Source: Antedon bifida (taxonomy: Eukaryota > Echinodermata > Crinoidea > Comatulida > Antedonidae). Taken from it: a DNA stretch of 64,000 nt. Position 1 is the first letter of the stretch. Each line of letters opens with the position of its first letter. Below the pieces are notes generated by a model, which was given only the letters and a program-made list of their open reading frames with translations, ran no database searches and had not been told where the DNA came from. The position numbers were made by a program, and so were the translations under genes. The stretch is taken from NCBI GenBank assembly GCA_963402885.1, contig OY727093.1:22071409-22135408 (forward strand). Reading direction: 5' to 3'. Below are positions 42,985-55,038 of this stretch, in pieces.

Positions 42985-44370
42985 GAGTGATTGGAGCAAT
43001 AATAATGGCGGACTCTAGACTAAATAACATAATAAACTAGTTTATTCAGGCAGCAATACTGCTGAGCACATCCTGATGCGTATATGCAATTCAGTTCCAT
43101 TTCATGCATCTGCAGCAATTACAAAGTTTGTTGTAGAAGTAATTCAAATAAAGGGAGGACTGTACAAGAAAAAGGCTATTGTTTAATCACAATCTTGTTA
43201 ATCTATCTCTGTCTATCGCCTTGTGTTTATCCTGTAAAATTATCTTTTTAATATAGTTATTACTTTATAATTAGTGAGTTGAAATTGATTTGTGTCTACA
43301 TACAACATACTAAAAAAGAAACCTCACCATATTCAGAGAGAAGATTACAGAGAAGAAGACGACCTTAGATGAAGAAAGAAAGACACCTGCACTGCTGAAC
43401 TGGTAGGCCTACTATAACCAAATTGACATAATTAAAGTATTTATCAGGTGTGGCATATCCCAGATTATACAGGGAAGGAGGATGTATGTTCAGTTGATGA
43501 GACAGGATAGTCTGGTGTTTAAGAATAACATAATCACATTTTACAGTGTATTGCAACCATGCCATACACTTATTTTCAGACCATGAGTGGTCAGGAATAG
43601 AATTCACACTCATAAGTCAGGCCAAGTTATCAAAAGGTCTAAACAAAGGATGCTTCCGAAACCCATCTGTCATGCGTGTTTGGTACACACAAACCACTTT
43701 TCTTGCATTCATAGCGAGTTTGAAGGGGCTAAAAAACAAAGGGGAAGGATGATCATGTCATCGTCATGGTATACAGGTTAAGAAGCCAATCCCTTTTGCA
43801 ATAAGGGATACAAATATCCTTGTATCCTTCCACAAGGTTCAGGAGCACTCCTGAGGACATGTTTAATGCTAAACAAGCGGATGAGATTGGTGGGTTCATG
43901 CAAGTAAAAATAGATTTTAACAAAATAGAAATGAAAATCACTAGAAAGCCTAGTATAGAAAATAGTGATTGACTCGCATAAGCTCTCACCAAATTATACT
44001 TTACTCCATAAAGATAGAATCGGAAGATCAATGGAAGGGTTGCGATGATCAATCCGGTCTGTTAGACTGAATCGATTTTTATTGAAGCAAAATCACATCC
44101 TTCCCAAACCTGACCCTGCAATATTTAACCTTATATAGGCTTGGCGCAATCAATGCGATTACCTTCATAACAGAGTTATCAATTATTATGCAAAACATGT
44201 GATAAAGGAAAAATGTCATATTTATAAACTGGTGACTTTAATACCAATCTTTTATTTAAAATTTAAAACTGATAGCACAGTAAAAAGACATGTTGATTTA
44301 TTATCATCAGAAAAATATGTAGGTTGCTTGTGTGAGTACTGTGACAATATAAAACTAAAAATAGGAGTGA
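42985..44370. other. Intergenic
   Basis: No recognisable gene. Short frames at 43,365-43,781 lack known motifs. Confidence 0.35.
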
Positions 44371-45027
44371 TAAACCGTATTCTTGTCCATCGATCGCAGA
44401 CAGAATTTGGTATTACAAGTTCTGCTCTAAATTGGTTTGATAGTTATCATAGTAACCGGGCCATCGATCTTTACTTTGTATGCTGAACCTGTAGCAGATA
44501 TCATTAGGCATTATCAGGTAGCATATCACATATGCTGATGATGCACAGCTTTATGTAACTTTCGATCCAAAGTCAGATGAGGATATATCTGCGCACCACC
44601 GCGTCTCCTCTTTTACGCGAGTTGCACTGGATGCCTGTCCAGCAAAGGATTGAATTTAAGATCTTGGTACAAGTATATAACTGCATCAATGGTTCAGCAC
44701 CCGTCTATGTACAGGAACTAATTCAGAAGTATAACCCTGGTCGCCAGGGACTCAGATAGTACACAAGATATTACTCGTCTTGCTGTTCCTAAAACTAGTA
44801 GACTATTTGGTGATAGATCATTTTCTGTCATTGGACCTAATTGGAATAATTTACCTATTAATGTGTGTATAGCTCCGATTGAAAAATTGTTAAAAAGTTT
44901 TCTTTTCCCTAAGGAATAATTTTATAATTAATGTACATCGCTTTGTAGATGTACATTAATTAGAGCACTATACAAGGACAAATCTAAATTATTGTGCTTT
45001 ATAAATCTATATAGTATAGTATAGTAT
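44371..45027 (+). pseudogene. L2-like LINE 3' end, decayed
   Basis: Pieces read TEFGITSSALNWFDSYHSNR (RT), IYADDAQLYVTF near 44,535 (YADD active site), LLRELHWMPVQQRIEFKILV, YNCINGSAPVYVQELI, and then AVPKTSRLFGDRSF and GPNWNNLPI. This is the C-terminal pattern of L2/Rex-like LINE ORF2. A 3' UTR with a stem-loop and a (TATAG)n tail at ~45,010-45,027 follows. A large internal deletion lies between 44,490 and 44,590. Confidence 0.7.
44926..44961 (+). other. Perfect 14-bp stem-loop in LINE 3' UTR
   Basis: AATTAATGTACATC (44,926-44,939) pairs perfectly with 44,948-44,961 around the 8-nt loop GCTTTGTA. L2-clade elements are known to use a 3' stem-loop for RT recognition, and this one lies just upstream of the tandem tail. 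Confidence 0.6.
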
Positions 45028-45626
45028 CTTAAACCAGAAACCATCAAGAATGTTTACGACCTTACACCCATAACAAAAGTCTTATTAATATAGCTCTATA
45101 TTTATTAGCATTATAAGCTATCGCCTTAATAGATATACCCCTATTGCCTATTAAGCACCTACTAATAAGTAGATTTCTGTTAGATTAGCCTAGCCTAGGT
45201 TTTTACCTCACTAGCATAATTGAAAAACCACTAATTGTTCACCTATTAGTATACATCTATCCTTTGTCTACTTATTAATAGCTATATAGACTATTAAAAA
45301 ACTAATAGTAGCAAGTAACTATTAAACTTTTTATTTTATCACAGTTACTAAGAATATATTACAAATAGATAGATGGAATATAGATGAAACTTCTGAATGG
45401 TATGTGCTCACATTATCCAGTACGGTATTGCTTTCATTTTTTAACTTACAGATATTGCTTAGTGAAGAAATACTTTGTATATAGCAAAATAAATGGCCGA
45501 ATTTTATTCTCAATACAATTTGTTTATCAGGGAAGAGTGCGCTTTTATATACTTACTCCTCCCATGCAAATTAGTATATAACCACATATAACAGACAAAC
45601 CGGATAACTGGATAACTGCTAGTAAC
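45028..45626. other. Intergenic with CTATTAATAG-type motifs
   Basis: A block at 45,286-45,327 (AGACTATTAAAAAACTAATA...) is repeated directly at 49,137-49,178, on the far side of the following element. No gene. Confidence 0.4.
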
Positions 45627-46689
45627 CTATTAAGAGCCATTGTCTGTAAGAATCAAAGAAATATCAAAAATAGTGGCAGACTCAAAAAAATGGATTTCCT
45701 TCAAATTTTGCACATGGCTATATATGTGTTGAGAGAAATCAAATATGAAGTATTTTTTATTTCACACATATATTTCCATGGCAACGGCCAAATTTGTGTT
45801 TTTGACAAATTTTGTCCTTTTTTAAGGTTTTTAAAATGGATATTGGTACTACTTTGATGAACGATATTTTTGTTTTGTTCATTTAATTATAAAAAATAAT
45901 TAGTGTATGCATAATAACAATGCATTGTGTACCTGTTTCATATTTTTTTTAAATTTCATACTTTGGGAGATACTATTTATTTAAAAAGGGGTGTTTTTCA
46001 CTTTTTTTAAATTGTTAAATGCAACTAAACTTTACTTCACCATAACTCCCAAAGTGGTGTATTTTTTTAGCTGATTTATTACAAATAGGTAGTTCTAATG
46101 TTTAATAATTGATTTCTAAAATAAAATACTGGGGTAATTTAAAAATCTACAAGCAGTGTTGCGAGAAACATAGGCATTTAAAAAAAAAAAAAACATGGTA
46201 TATTAGTAAAAACATTTTATTTTCTTTGATTATCTGATTTGAAACTCATTGGTCAGAAAAATTCTTAATGTTTTATATAGTTCTAGTTGTGTTGTGAGAA
46301 AAAAAACCAATATTTTTAATTATAGATTCTGTAATTCCAAGTTTTAATGTCATTTTATAGGTTATATCCTCTGGAAATTTGAATAAATTATCAGATCGTT
46401 GTGAATTTTAATCTTTGCAACAGATTACTCCTCTCTTATTTCATTGTTTTACTTCTTTTATTTGCTAACCTAAGCAGATCCCACATGCCCATCCACCACC
46501 ACTTTCGACGACCACCCACCCCCACCCCACTACCCCGACAATAACCACAAAAAGATAAACTGCAACACTTTGGTCGATCATCCACTATAGAGTGTCAAAT
46601 GCAAGCACCACCCATACTGCCGCTACCATCGCCCCAACCAATAGACGGATTCAAACTTTTTCATACTTATCTTATACAAATTTAAATTT

Positions 46690-48350
46690 GTAGATTATAA
46701 GCAGGCATGCCTTATTTGCATTTTCAAATTACCGTTTTACAAGGTCATATTCGTAAGGACTTTCTTCTGTGATTATTTTTATTCATGAAAACCCCATATT
46801 TTATTTACAGCGGGCACCTCCCGTAAGCGGCCACCTCCCTTAACGGACGCACTTTGAAAAGCCTGTTTGTTCTTCCTATCTAATTAGTGCATTTGGTACC
46901 TACCGTAAGCGGCCACCTCCCTTAACGGACGCACTTTGAAAAGCCTGTTTGTTCTTCCTATCTAATTAGTGCATGTGGTACCTACCGTAAGCGGCCACCT
47001 CCCGTAAGCAGCTGCGGGCGCCTTTTTATACTAAAAATGAGATTTTTTGTATGATAAATGACCTCCCGTAAGCGGCCACCCGAAAAATGTGATACTTATT
47101 GCATGGACCTATGAATTAGAGGTCCATGTTTCTTTATATATTAGCTTTATTTCGAAGCGGTTTTAAAAACATTACTGTGAAGAGATGAGAAAACTACACA
47201 GATTTTGACCGACCATTTTTCATATGATAAAGGCTTTTAAAATTTGTCTAAAACTGCTAAAAAATACTAAACCACCTGATTATAAATAATAATACAATTA
47301 GCTGGAAAATTTAGAGGCTCGTTTCGTTAAGAATATCGTGTATAGCCATAATATGTGATTTTGGCCCTGTATCGGCAGAACCTCCCGTAAGGGGTCACCG
47401 TATTTAAAAAAACAATTATCCTTAGTTACGCATAGAAACAGGTTCTAAGATAACATAAATAATACATTTTGACATAATTTGACCCAACAAATGACCCTTT
47501 CACAAGGTCAGACATTTTCTGGGATTCAGTAGATAAGTAAATTTGGGGAAAAGTAGTAAAGCTATGTAATCAATTGTTTATAGTCCTGAAACCCCATATT
47601 AAAAATATTGTACTTAGTTACGTATAGAAACAGTTGCTACAATACACTATAGGTAAAATGTTGATGTCATTTGACCTCAATATGTAAAATATAATTTTTT
47701 TTTTCATGAAAACTCCATATTTTATTAAAAAAAAATTATTCTTAGTTACGTAAACAGGTTTAAGATAACACTAAAGGTCAATTTTTTACCTTTATTCAGA
47801 TTTGTCAAGACTTTCTTTCTGAGATTATTAGGATTCAGTATTTAAAGTAAATTTGGCAAAAAGTAGAAATGTAAAACTATGTAGAAAAAATGTTTTGTAT
47901 TTATGAAAACTCCTTATTTTTTTAAATATTTTTGCATAGAAACAGTTACTATGGTAAAATTTTGACCTCATTTGACCTCAAAATGAATGAATTTACAAGG
48001 TCAAGTTTGTCATCACTTTAAGATTATTAGAATGCAGTAGAAGTAAAATTGAGAAAAATTACAAATGCAATCAATTCTTTTTACGTTTAAAAAAAAAATT
48101 ACTTTCCTTAGTTACACATAGAAATGGTTGCTAAGGTAACACTATAGGTAAAAAATAAAAATTGTTGAGAATTTTTATGAACTATCTTGTAAATTTGATC
48201 AAACATTAATAGTTGTAGTAAAGTGGGGACCTGTCCTGTTTTGCATTCTGACCTCTTTTGACCTCAAATGACCTATTTACAAGGTCAGATTTTTTGGGAG
48301 GTCTTTCTGTATCTCTTTACACAAAATAGATGTAAAAATTTATAAAAACC
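46690..48350 (+). repeat. Diverged ~130-190-bp tandem array
   Basis: The phrase CTTAGTTACG(C/T)ATAGAAACAG restarts at 47,421, 47,613, 47,741, ~47,935 and 48,107. Each unit also has TTTGACCTCAAATGACC, ACAAGGTCA and GAAAACTCCATATTTT pieces. A separate block interrupts the array at 46,811-47,403. Confidence 0.65.
46811..47403. repeat. CTCCCGTAAGCGGCCACC repeat block inside the array
   Basis: An ~80-bp unit (ACCTACCGTAAGCGGCCACC ... AATTAGTGCAT) occurs about 2.5 times at 46,811-47,020. Single CTCCCGTAAG motifs recur at 47,061 and 47,392. The tandem array is readable on both sides, so this block probably inserted later. Confidence 0.55.
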
Positions 48351-49469
48351 ATTGACAGAATTATTTCAAAGTTTAACATTATTTTTTATCAACTAAATAT
48401 TTCAATGCAAAATACTGTTTTTCTGGCAATTAATTGAAATAAACCTGGCAACACATTCTCCTATTTTATTTAAACTATTCGTATGACTCTAGTAGCATTA
48501 TGACAAGCCACATATACATTTTATTATTGGATTAGCCATATTTAAATTGTGTTTCATGTGTTTTGTTTGCTGAAATTTTGTTTGTATTTTTTTGTATTTT
48601 TCGTATTTTCCTGGCGACACAAAACCTATGTACGAAATTTACCCCAGTGTTTTTTTCGTGATTATTGTTGAAAAACCTATTGACTATCAAATTACAAAAC
48701 CTCATTGATATAAAAACACCACTTTGGAAGTTATAGGTACGTTTATGAGGTATACTTTTATAAAAAATATATTTTTTAAAAACACCCCTTTTTAAAATAA
48801 TGGTATCAACCAAACTCCATTTTTTGTTTCTATATTAAATGGAACTCAATACATGTTGTTTACACTGCTATAAACAAAAACTGTATACTGTAAGTATTTT
48901 TGGTTAAAATAAGTATACAAGTTTGTACTTTTTCATTATAGAAAATCTGTGAAAAATGGCAAAAACATCAAAATTTGGATAATTGACCGTTGTCATGGCA
49001 ACGGAGGCTAAAAATTTAAATGAATGTTGTAGATATGCTTTTTATTGAAATGTCTATTCATGGTAAAAATTTGAGAGAAATCCATTTTTTTACATCTGCC
49101 ACCAAATCTTTGATTTTTACAGACAATGGCTCTTAATAGACTATTAACAAACTGATAATAGCAAGTAATTATTAAACTATCATCAGATGCATGTCATCAA
49201 ATGCCCTTTACAATTATCTACAGGAACATTTGGTAAAGGATAATAAAGAGGAGTGCTGTACACCATTCGCCGCTCCATACATTTTGTTACATTTGCAGAA
49301 GATAAATCACCCAGAGTGTGTGAACTGTCACCAGTACCAACAGCTTTATTGAACAATTCTGGGGATAATGCAGACAAATCAAAGTTTGTGTCAGTCTGAC
49401 TTTTTAAGCTGGAATTTATGTGTACAGTGATTAGTGGTTGTGCTTTATTCATATACAGTAGTCCAGTTT

Positions 49470-50280
49470 ACTGATTCAGTTACGGATTCACCTAAAGACA
49501 ACATGCCTACCACTGATTCAGTTACGGATTCACTTAATTATGACATGCCTACCACTGATTCAGTTACGGATTCACTTAATGATAACATGCCTACCACTGA
49601 TTCAGTTACGGATTCACTTAATGATAACATGTCTACCACTGATTCAGTTACAGATTCACTTAATTATGACATGCCTACCACTGATTCAGTTACGGATTCA
49701 CTTAATTATGACATGCCTACCACTGATTCAGTTACGGATTCACTTAATGATAACATGCCTACCACTGATTCAGTTATGGATTAACTTAATTATGACATGC
49801 CTACCACTGATTCAGTTACGGATTAACTTAATTATGACATGCCTACCACTGATTCAGTTACGGATTCACTTAATTATGACATGCCTACCACTGATTCAGT
49901 TACGGATTAACCTAATGATAACATGCCTACCACTGATTCAGTTACGGATTCACTTAATTATGACATGCCTACCACTGATTCAGTTACGGATTCACTTAAT
50001 TATGACATGCCTACCACTGATTCAGTTACGGATTCACTTAATTATGACATGCCTACCACTGATTCAGTTACGGATTAACTTAATGATGACATGCCTACCA
50101 CTGATTCAGTTACGGATTCACTTAATGATAACATGCCTACCACTGATTCAGTTACGGATTCACTTAATTTATGACATGCCTACCACTAATTCAGTTACGA
50201 ATTCACTTAATTATGACATGCCTACCACTCATTCAGTTACGAATTCACCTAATGATGACATGCCTACCACTCATTCAAGA
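49470..50280. repeat. 42-bp minisatellite, ~19 units
   Basis: The unit CTACCACTGATTCAGTTACG + GATTCACTTAATTATGACATGC (42 bp) is repeated with few variants (AATTATGAC / AATGATAAC; TTCACTTAA / TTAACTTAA). In one frame each unit gives the 14 residues TDSVTDSLNYDMPT. TCA-to-TAA changes in later units stop the frame. The plus frames at 49,434-49,784 and 49,540-50,289 are consequences of the 14-codon period. Confidence 0.9.
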
Positions 50281-50289
50281 TTAAATTAA

Positions 50290-51212
50290 TTCTTATTATA
50301 TTGTTTTTGAGGTGTCTGATTGAGACAAGTTTATTACTGTACTTCTAAACCAGATCCTAACCAAAATAAGGGGAAAATATTATGTTAAAATGTATGTTAA
50401 ATAAAATACTATTTTTTTGTTGAGTAAATATTACGAAACGAAACGATTCAGTTACAGATTCATCTCATTCACCATTTCCTTGAACATTCATTCTTGGTAT
50501 CAATGTATAGAGTATATTGTCTGTTCTACAATTTGATATAAAATTTGTGGTAATTAAATAATTAATGACATTACAAAAGGTCAAATCTTTTTTGAAAATG
50601 GAAAAATTCTGGTATCTACCAACATGTCAATATATTTTTTAAATATGCAAGATTATTGTTTAAAAATTGGCTAAAATGATTCATATGTGATAGGTATATA
50701 AATTCTGATTCATAGTAACTATTTTTAGGTACATGTATATAGCTATAAATATGTACATAATTTAACAAAACAATCGGTTTCATCTTTTTAATGAATTTTT
50801 GAGGTAGGGGTTATATAATAACAATAGCCATAAGTATAGTTTTCCTTGATCAAATCTTTAAAAATAGATATTACTACACTATACGGAGTAATGCCTGTTT
50901 TACAGTCTGTGGACTGGAATAATTAATGTCACATTAGGTCAAAAGGTCATATTTTTTTCATGCACCAGAGTATTGAAATAAGATAAAAAGTAAAAAAAAA
51001 TATTTGTAACATTGTTATGGTAACCAATGAAACGTAGCTGACAGGTCCAGAAGATTAAAGAACTCATGTTTACCAACAAGCAAGGTTTTTTGGGGGTTTT
51101 TTTTACCAATCATTATAATTAAAAATTGCAACATGTGTTTGTTTTATCATTTGCTCCCAAGTTGTTGTCCATTAAAGTTGCTTTCTAGCAAAATCATTTT
51201 TTATAAAGTAAA
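50290..51212. other. Intergenic
   Basis: A lone minisatellite-like phrase (GATTCAGTTACAGATTCA) lies at 50,446. No gene seen. Confidence 0.4.
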
Positions 51213-53117
51213 ATGGCATTTACCAGAGGAAAACGGAAACATGACGAATTAAGTTGCACGAATTCCAGTTTTACAGATATATGTATTATTCATATGAAGG
51301 GTTCGCTTTTAACAAACTTTACATTTTTATCTGAAACAAAAGAGCCTAAAGCTAGATTTGAGAAAATGGTCAATATTTGCCATAAAAGCCATTTGGTTCT
51401 GTTAACCGAATGTTAAAATCAGAAAATACCATCTGCTTATGTAGAAATTCATGGCTACCATAGAGACTTTTACCAACGGTTTACCTCTAATCTTGGGGAT
51501 GTTTAAAACTGGCAACAGCTACTCAACCTTCAGAAACTGAATAAAGATGCAAAGGAAGAATCATTTTTAATGTAAAAAAGCAATAAAAGTAAAGGGTGCC
51601 TGGACAACAGAGAAAACATCACAATTTGTGTTTGGAGGAGGCACATCTGTTTTAGAAGCAGCTGAGGCGAAATGTGATGAGAAACATCTAAGACGAATTA
51701 GGGGGCTTGATTTATTTGCATGTGAGGCCAGATATCACAAAGTTGCCCAACACAATATCTGCAAAATCCAGAAAAATGGAGAAGTACAAATCAAGAAAAT
51801 AAAAATAAACAATTAACTCTTGAAGTTACACATTTTCATTTGGTCATAAAGTTAACAGACTTGAAAGATGTGTATGTTTCCGCACTTCAGAAATCAGCAT
51901 ATCCTAATCAGAATTATAGAAGCGAAAACTTAAAAATTAAATTAGAACAATGTGAACAGTACTAAGAAAACATATCTGTTTGCAATATCGGAGGACAAAT
52001 TTTTTTCATACTTGATATACAACTCAAAAAAACCAGTGTTCAATAGATGTTAAAAGTGCATTTTATCAAGGTTCAACAGACAAACTAAATGAAGTTGCCT
52101 TCTTGCTAAGGAATAATTTATTGGATGCATTCAAAAACATGTGTGATATGCCATGGCCACCAACAGCATGTCTTGATAGCCAATTAGATGTTGTTCCAGA
52201 TAACATTTTTAATGTTGCATCTGTCAGATAAAATCATCTAGGTTATTCAATTGGTCAGGACATCTGCAGAGCTCCTACCAACGGTAAGTGGAAGCTACCT
52301 AAGCACATTTTTGTTGGTATGACATTAAGGCACCTTTTCAGAAAACTATAGCTTTGTTCTGGAGCGTGAGACCGCAATAGCAACAGCTATTCAGCAAACA
52401 TCTAGTCTTTTGTCTGTTCAGATTATTTGCAATCCATCCAATTAAAACAACAATCTTAAAAAAATCTGTTATGGGTTCTTATTTGTATGTACAGTAGTAG
52501 GAAAGAACAGGAGATACCAGGTTGGGCAGGTTACATGTCACTAACTGGAGATGTCTCATTTAACCTCACAACCATAGACTATTACCCAATCATACCTCAC
52601 CCAATTACAGATTATGGTACAGTACAAGAATGCTTAAGGTATTGCCTATCTTAAGATGATTGGTAAAAAGATGGAAGGCACAGGACTGTCAGATATTTTG
52701 CTTGAATCTGGACTAATGTCATCTGGTTCAATGTATGGCGTAATGTCTGGCAAAAGCTACTACAGAGCAATGAACTACCAAGTGATGGTTGAATCGTTGG
52801 AAAAGATGTTAATTGAAGAGTATCTTCAACAGAAGGCCGAAGCTTCCAGAAAAAAACAAAAATGATCTTGAATGTCTTGTGGAAATGCCAAGTAAGATTT
52901 TAGAAACTATAATGTTTTAGACAATAAACATGTGATATCATACATAGATGACTACATTATTATATTCTGCGAAAATGTAAGGACAGGAGGACTTGGAACT
53001 ACAGCTCTATGGCTATCATATGTGATATATGACAAGCCAAACCAGTTGCTCGTTGGTAATCCCCAAACTGAGATACAGCCTAGAATAGGCAAAATTATTT
53101 TGACAACAAAAAATTAA
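51213..53117 (+). pseudogene. Uncharacterised invertebrate multi-copy protein, degenerate
   Basis: Pieces in order and on one strand: FTFLSETKEPKARFEKM (51,310), EIHGYHRDFYQRFTSNL, WTTEKTSQFVFGGGTS and LRRIRGLDLFACEARYH (51,600-51,760), KLTDLKDVYVSALQKSAYPN and NYRSENLK (51,850), ETAIATAIQQTSSLLS (52,370), EIPGWAGYMSLTGDV with PHPITDYGTVQECLR (52,510-52,640), and ENVRTGGLGTTALWLSYV (52,970). I recognise this order from a long, uncharacterised protein common in cnidarian, mollusc and deuterostome genomes; its function is unknown to me. Many stops and frameshifts; large segments lost. Tentative, by pattern memory. Confidence 0.45.
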
Positions 53118-54164
53118 CAAATATTTTATCCTAGAATCATACTGTGTATTTATTTTTTTTAAATTTTCAACTAAAACAAGTAAAAAAATACATTTTATAA
53201 GGCTATGTTTTTGTAAGATGTTGAAAACTTGGTCAATTTTTCGTCTTTTCAAAAGCTTCGCATGCCGCCATTTTCTAAGCGAAATCTGGCTTGTTTACTA
53301 TGAATATAAAGCTAATTTAAAAAGGTGTATTTCTATTGGACAATAATTTCATCCTAACCAATAATAACGACTTTTAGTGATATAAACAAAAATATTTTCC
53401 TTAACGACGTATGCTGTATCCGGCGCTGTGATTGGCCAATTGTGCTCACATGGCTTTAAAATTCATGACTGCGCATGCTCACAATGTCGTAGCTGTCAAA
53501 ATTCCAACCATGTGTGCAGTGGTTCGAAGGAGGAAGCAGGACACAGCGCGAGAGCAGTGTATACTGAGATTTTGCATGTTACAAGAGTAATATAAAAACA
53601 AAATAATTCCGGAATTTTCATCTGATAACTAGAACGGTGTTCTCCGTGTCGTCATGTCCGTTGCTAGGGCGTTCATTCAGCCTCGCTGTTCAGCGAAGGC
53701 CATCGCAGCCCAGCAGCACGTCGATAAACTTTGAACGCACATTTTTGTCCAAAACATAATCCGTGTTTTAAATTTCACATAACTTTGTAAGTAAAAGTCT
53801 GATTACAATAACTTTTTTAACATTATAAAACAGATAATCAAAACAGATAGTTGCACAATAATATGATATTATCTCCAAATTAAATACTAGCACTAGCTGT
53901 AGCTGATGTAGATTACCTAATTTAGTAATCATCAGTTTTGTAGGCGACAGTACTTGCCTTACATTACATTATTGCCTTTAGCTAGTGGTCTATCAGTTTT
54001 TTAGTTTTACCAACCCATGGGATAGGCCTATCCTGATGATGACTAATATGATATAATATATTTTAATTAATTTTAAACGGCAGAAAGAAGATTCTATAAG
54101 ACTGTATTGGCATTTTAGGCTTGCTTTCTGTCGATGCAGAAAGAGCGTTTAACTTACAGTCATA
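53118..54164. other. Spacer with a promoter-like GC/CpG patch
   Basis: At 53,255-53,760 the composition changes. A GCCGCCATTTT (AAAATGGCGGC on minus, a YY1-like site), several CpGs and GCGCATGC motifs appear. This might be a promoter region, but no exon can be attached to it. Confidence 0.25.
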
Positions 54165-54168
54165 TTAA

Positions 54169-55034
54169 CCCTTTCACTGCGGAGCATTATTCCTACCTCT
54201 GTGCGTAATATATATTTAAGAAAAACATATGATATTTTAATAAATTGCAAAAAAATACTAATTGAGATAATTGTGTAATTATTTTTGTGGTGTGTGATGG
54301 GCAAAGGGTTAGTCTACAGTTAGGTATAAAAAAAAAAAGTAATTTGCATATTGATGACGTCATGTGACGTCATTACAGGTATTTTGGATTTCTTGTTTTT
54401 TATCGAATCAATGATAAAAACTATATTTTTTATAAGAATTTTTATGGAATACGTTTTTCCAACTGGATATTGATGAAGATACGTATAACAAATAAAAATA
54501 TAAAAAAAAATTGAATTATTTTGATTGTTTTATAAAAATTATGCACAAATCAAAGTTTTGGGGCAAAATCGTGAAAATAATGACAGTTTCCAAAAATTCA
54601 CTATAGTACAAAATCTAACTATTGTTTCAGAATTTTTTTTTTGGGTTTTGTGATAAACACGATGTTGCCCTATTGGGGCTGGTAAATTTTTGTTACTTTC
54701 AAAATTGCCGCCATTACGCTACTCAAAACAACTTTCCAAGATAGAAATACTATTATATATACTATACTATATATAATTAATTAATTAATTAACTATAGAG
54801 GGCGCATTATTTTCAAGACGATAATACAACTATAGAGGGCCGTTTTTTTTGCTGGAAAATTTTTTTAATGACTTGCAAAAATATTCAAGTTCATCGAAAG
54901 AATATAGAGGGTGCTATATATTATAGGCAAATACGATTAAATAATTGTTTTGCCCATACCCGGTATTACCGGGTATACGTATTTCAACGACGTTTGTTTA
55001 TACCCGGTAGTACCGGGTATACGCAGAGAAGGGG
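54169..55034. mobile_element. piggyBac-like non-autonomous element (866 bp)
   Basis: TTAA precedes CCCTTTCACTGCGG at 54,169, and CGCAGAGAAGGGG precedes TTAA at 55,035-55,038. So TTAA flanks both sides and the ends form an imperfect inverted repeat (11 of 14), as in piggyBac elements. An internal AAAGGGTTAG at 54,304 could instead mark a 140-bp element. No transposase. Three TATAGAGGG motifs (54,794-54,905) lie inside. Confidence 0.5.
54956..55020. repeat. Twin 21-bp palindromes ATACCCGGTANTACCGGGTAT
   Basis: Two nearly identical hairpins lie at 54,956-54,976 and 55,000-55,020, both followed by ACG, 44 bp apart. Perfect 9-bp arms with 3-nt centres (ATT, AGT). They lie in the subterminal part of the piggyBac-like element, where transposase-binding repeats are often found. 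Confidence 0.75.
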
Positions 55035-55038
55035 TTAA

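Larger units (their letters stand above)
45627..49139. mobile_element. 3.5-kb non-autonomous DNA element with ~460-bp inverted repeats
   Basis: The left end CTATTAAGAGCCATTGTCTG is matched by the exact complement at the right end. The arms stay related for ~460 bp (45,627-46,090 against 48,680-49,139), sharing AAAAAAATGGATTTC, CATGGCAACGG, TTTAAAAAGGGGTGTTTTT and CCAAAGTGGTGT. No transposase frame was found inside. A TTAA or TA at the border (CTATTAAGAG) is compatible with target duplication at a palindromic site, but the superfamily is unresolved. The interior holds a tandem array (next entry). Confidence 0.7.

Noticed and set aside
49540-50289. 249-codon repeat protein in a second frame
   Set aside because: Shadow frame of the 42-bp minisatellite; both frames stay open because the unit is 14 codons.
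53255-53760. Promoter of a host gene
   Set aside because: A YY1-like site and CpGs are present, but no exon or transcription evidence can be read; kept only as a low-confidence note.
54165-54312. 140-bp piggyBac-type MITE ending at 54,308
   Set aside because: Its right flank is TTAG; the TTAA-flanked end at 55,034 gives a better inverted repeat.
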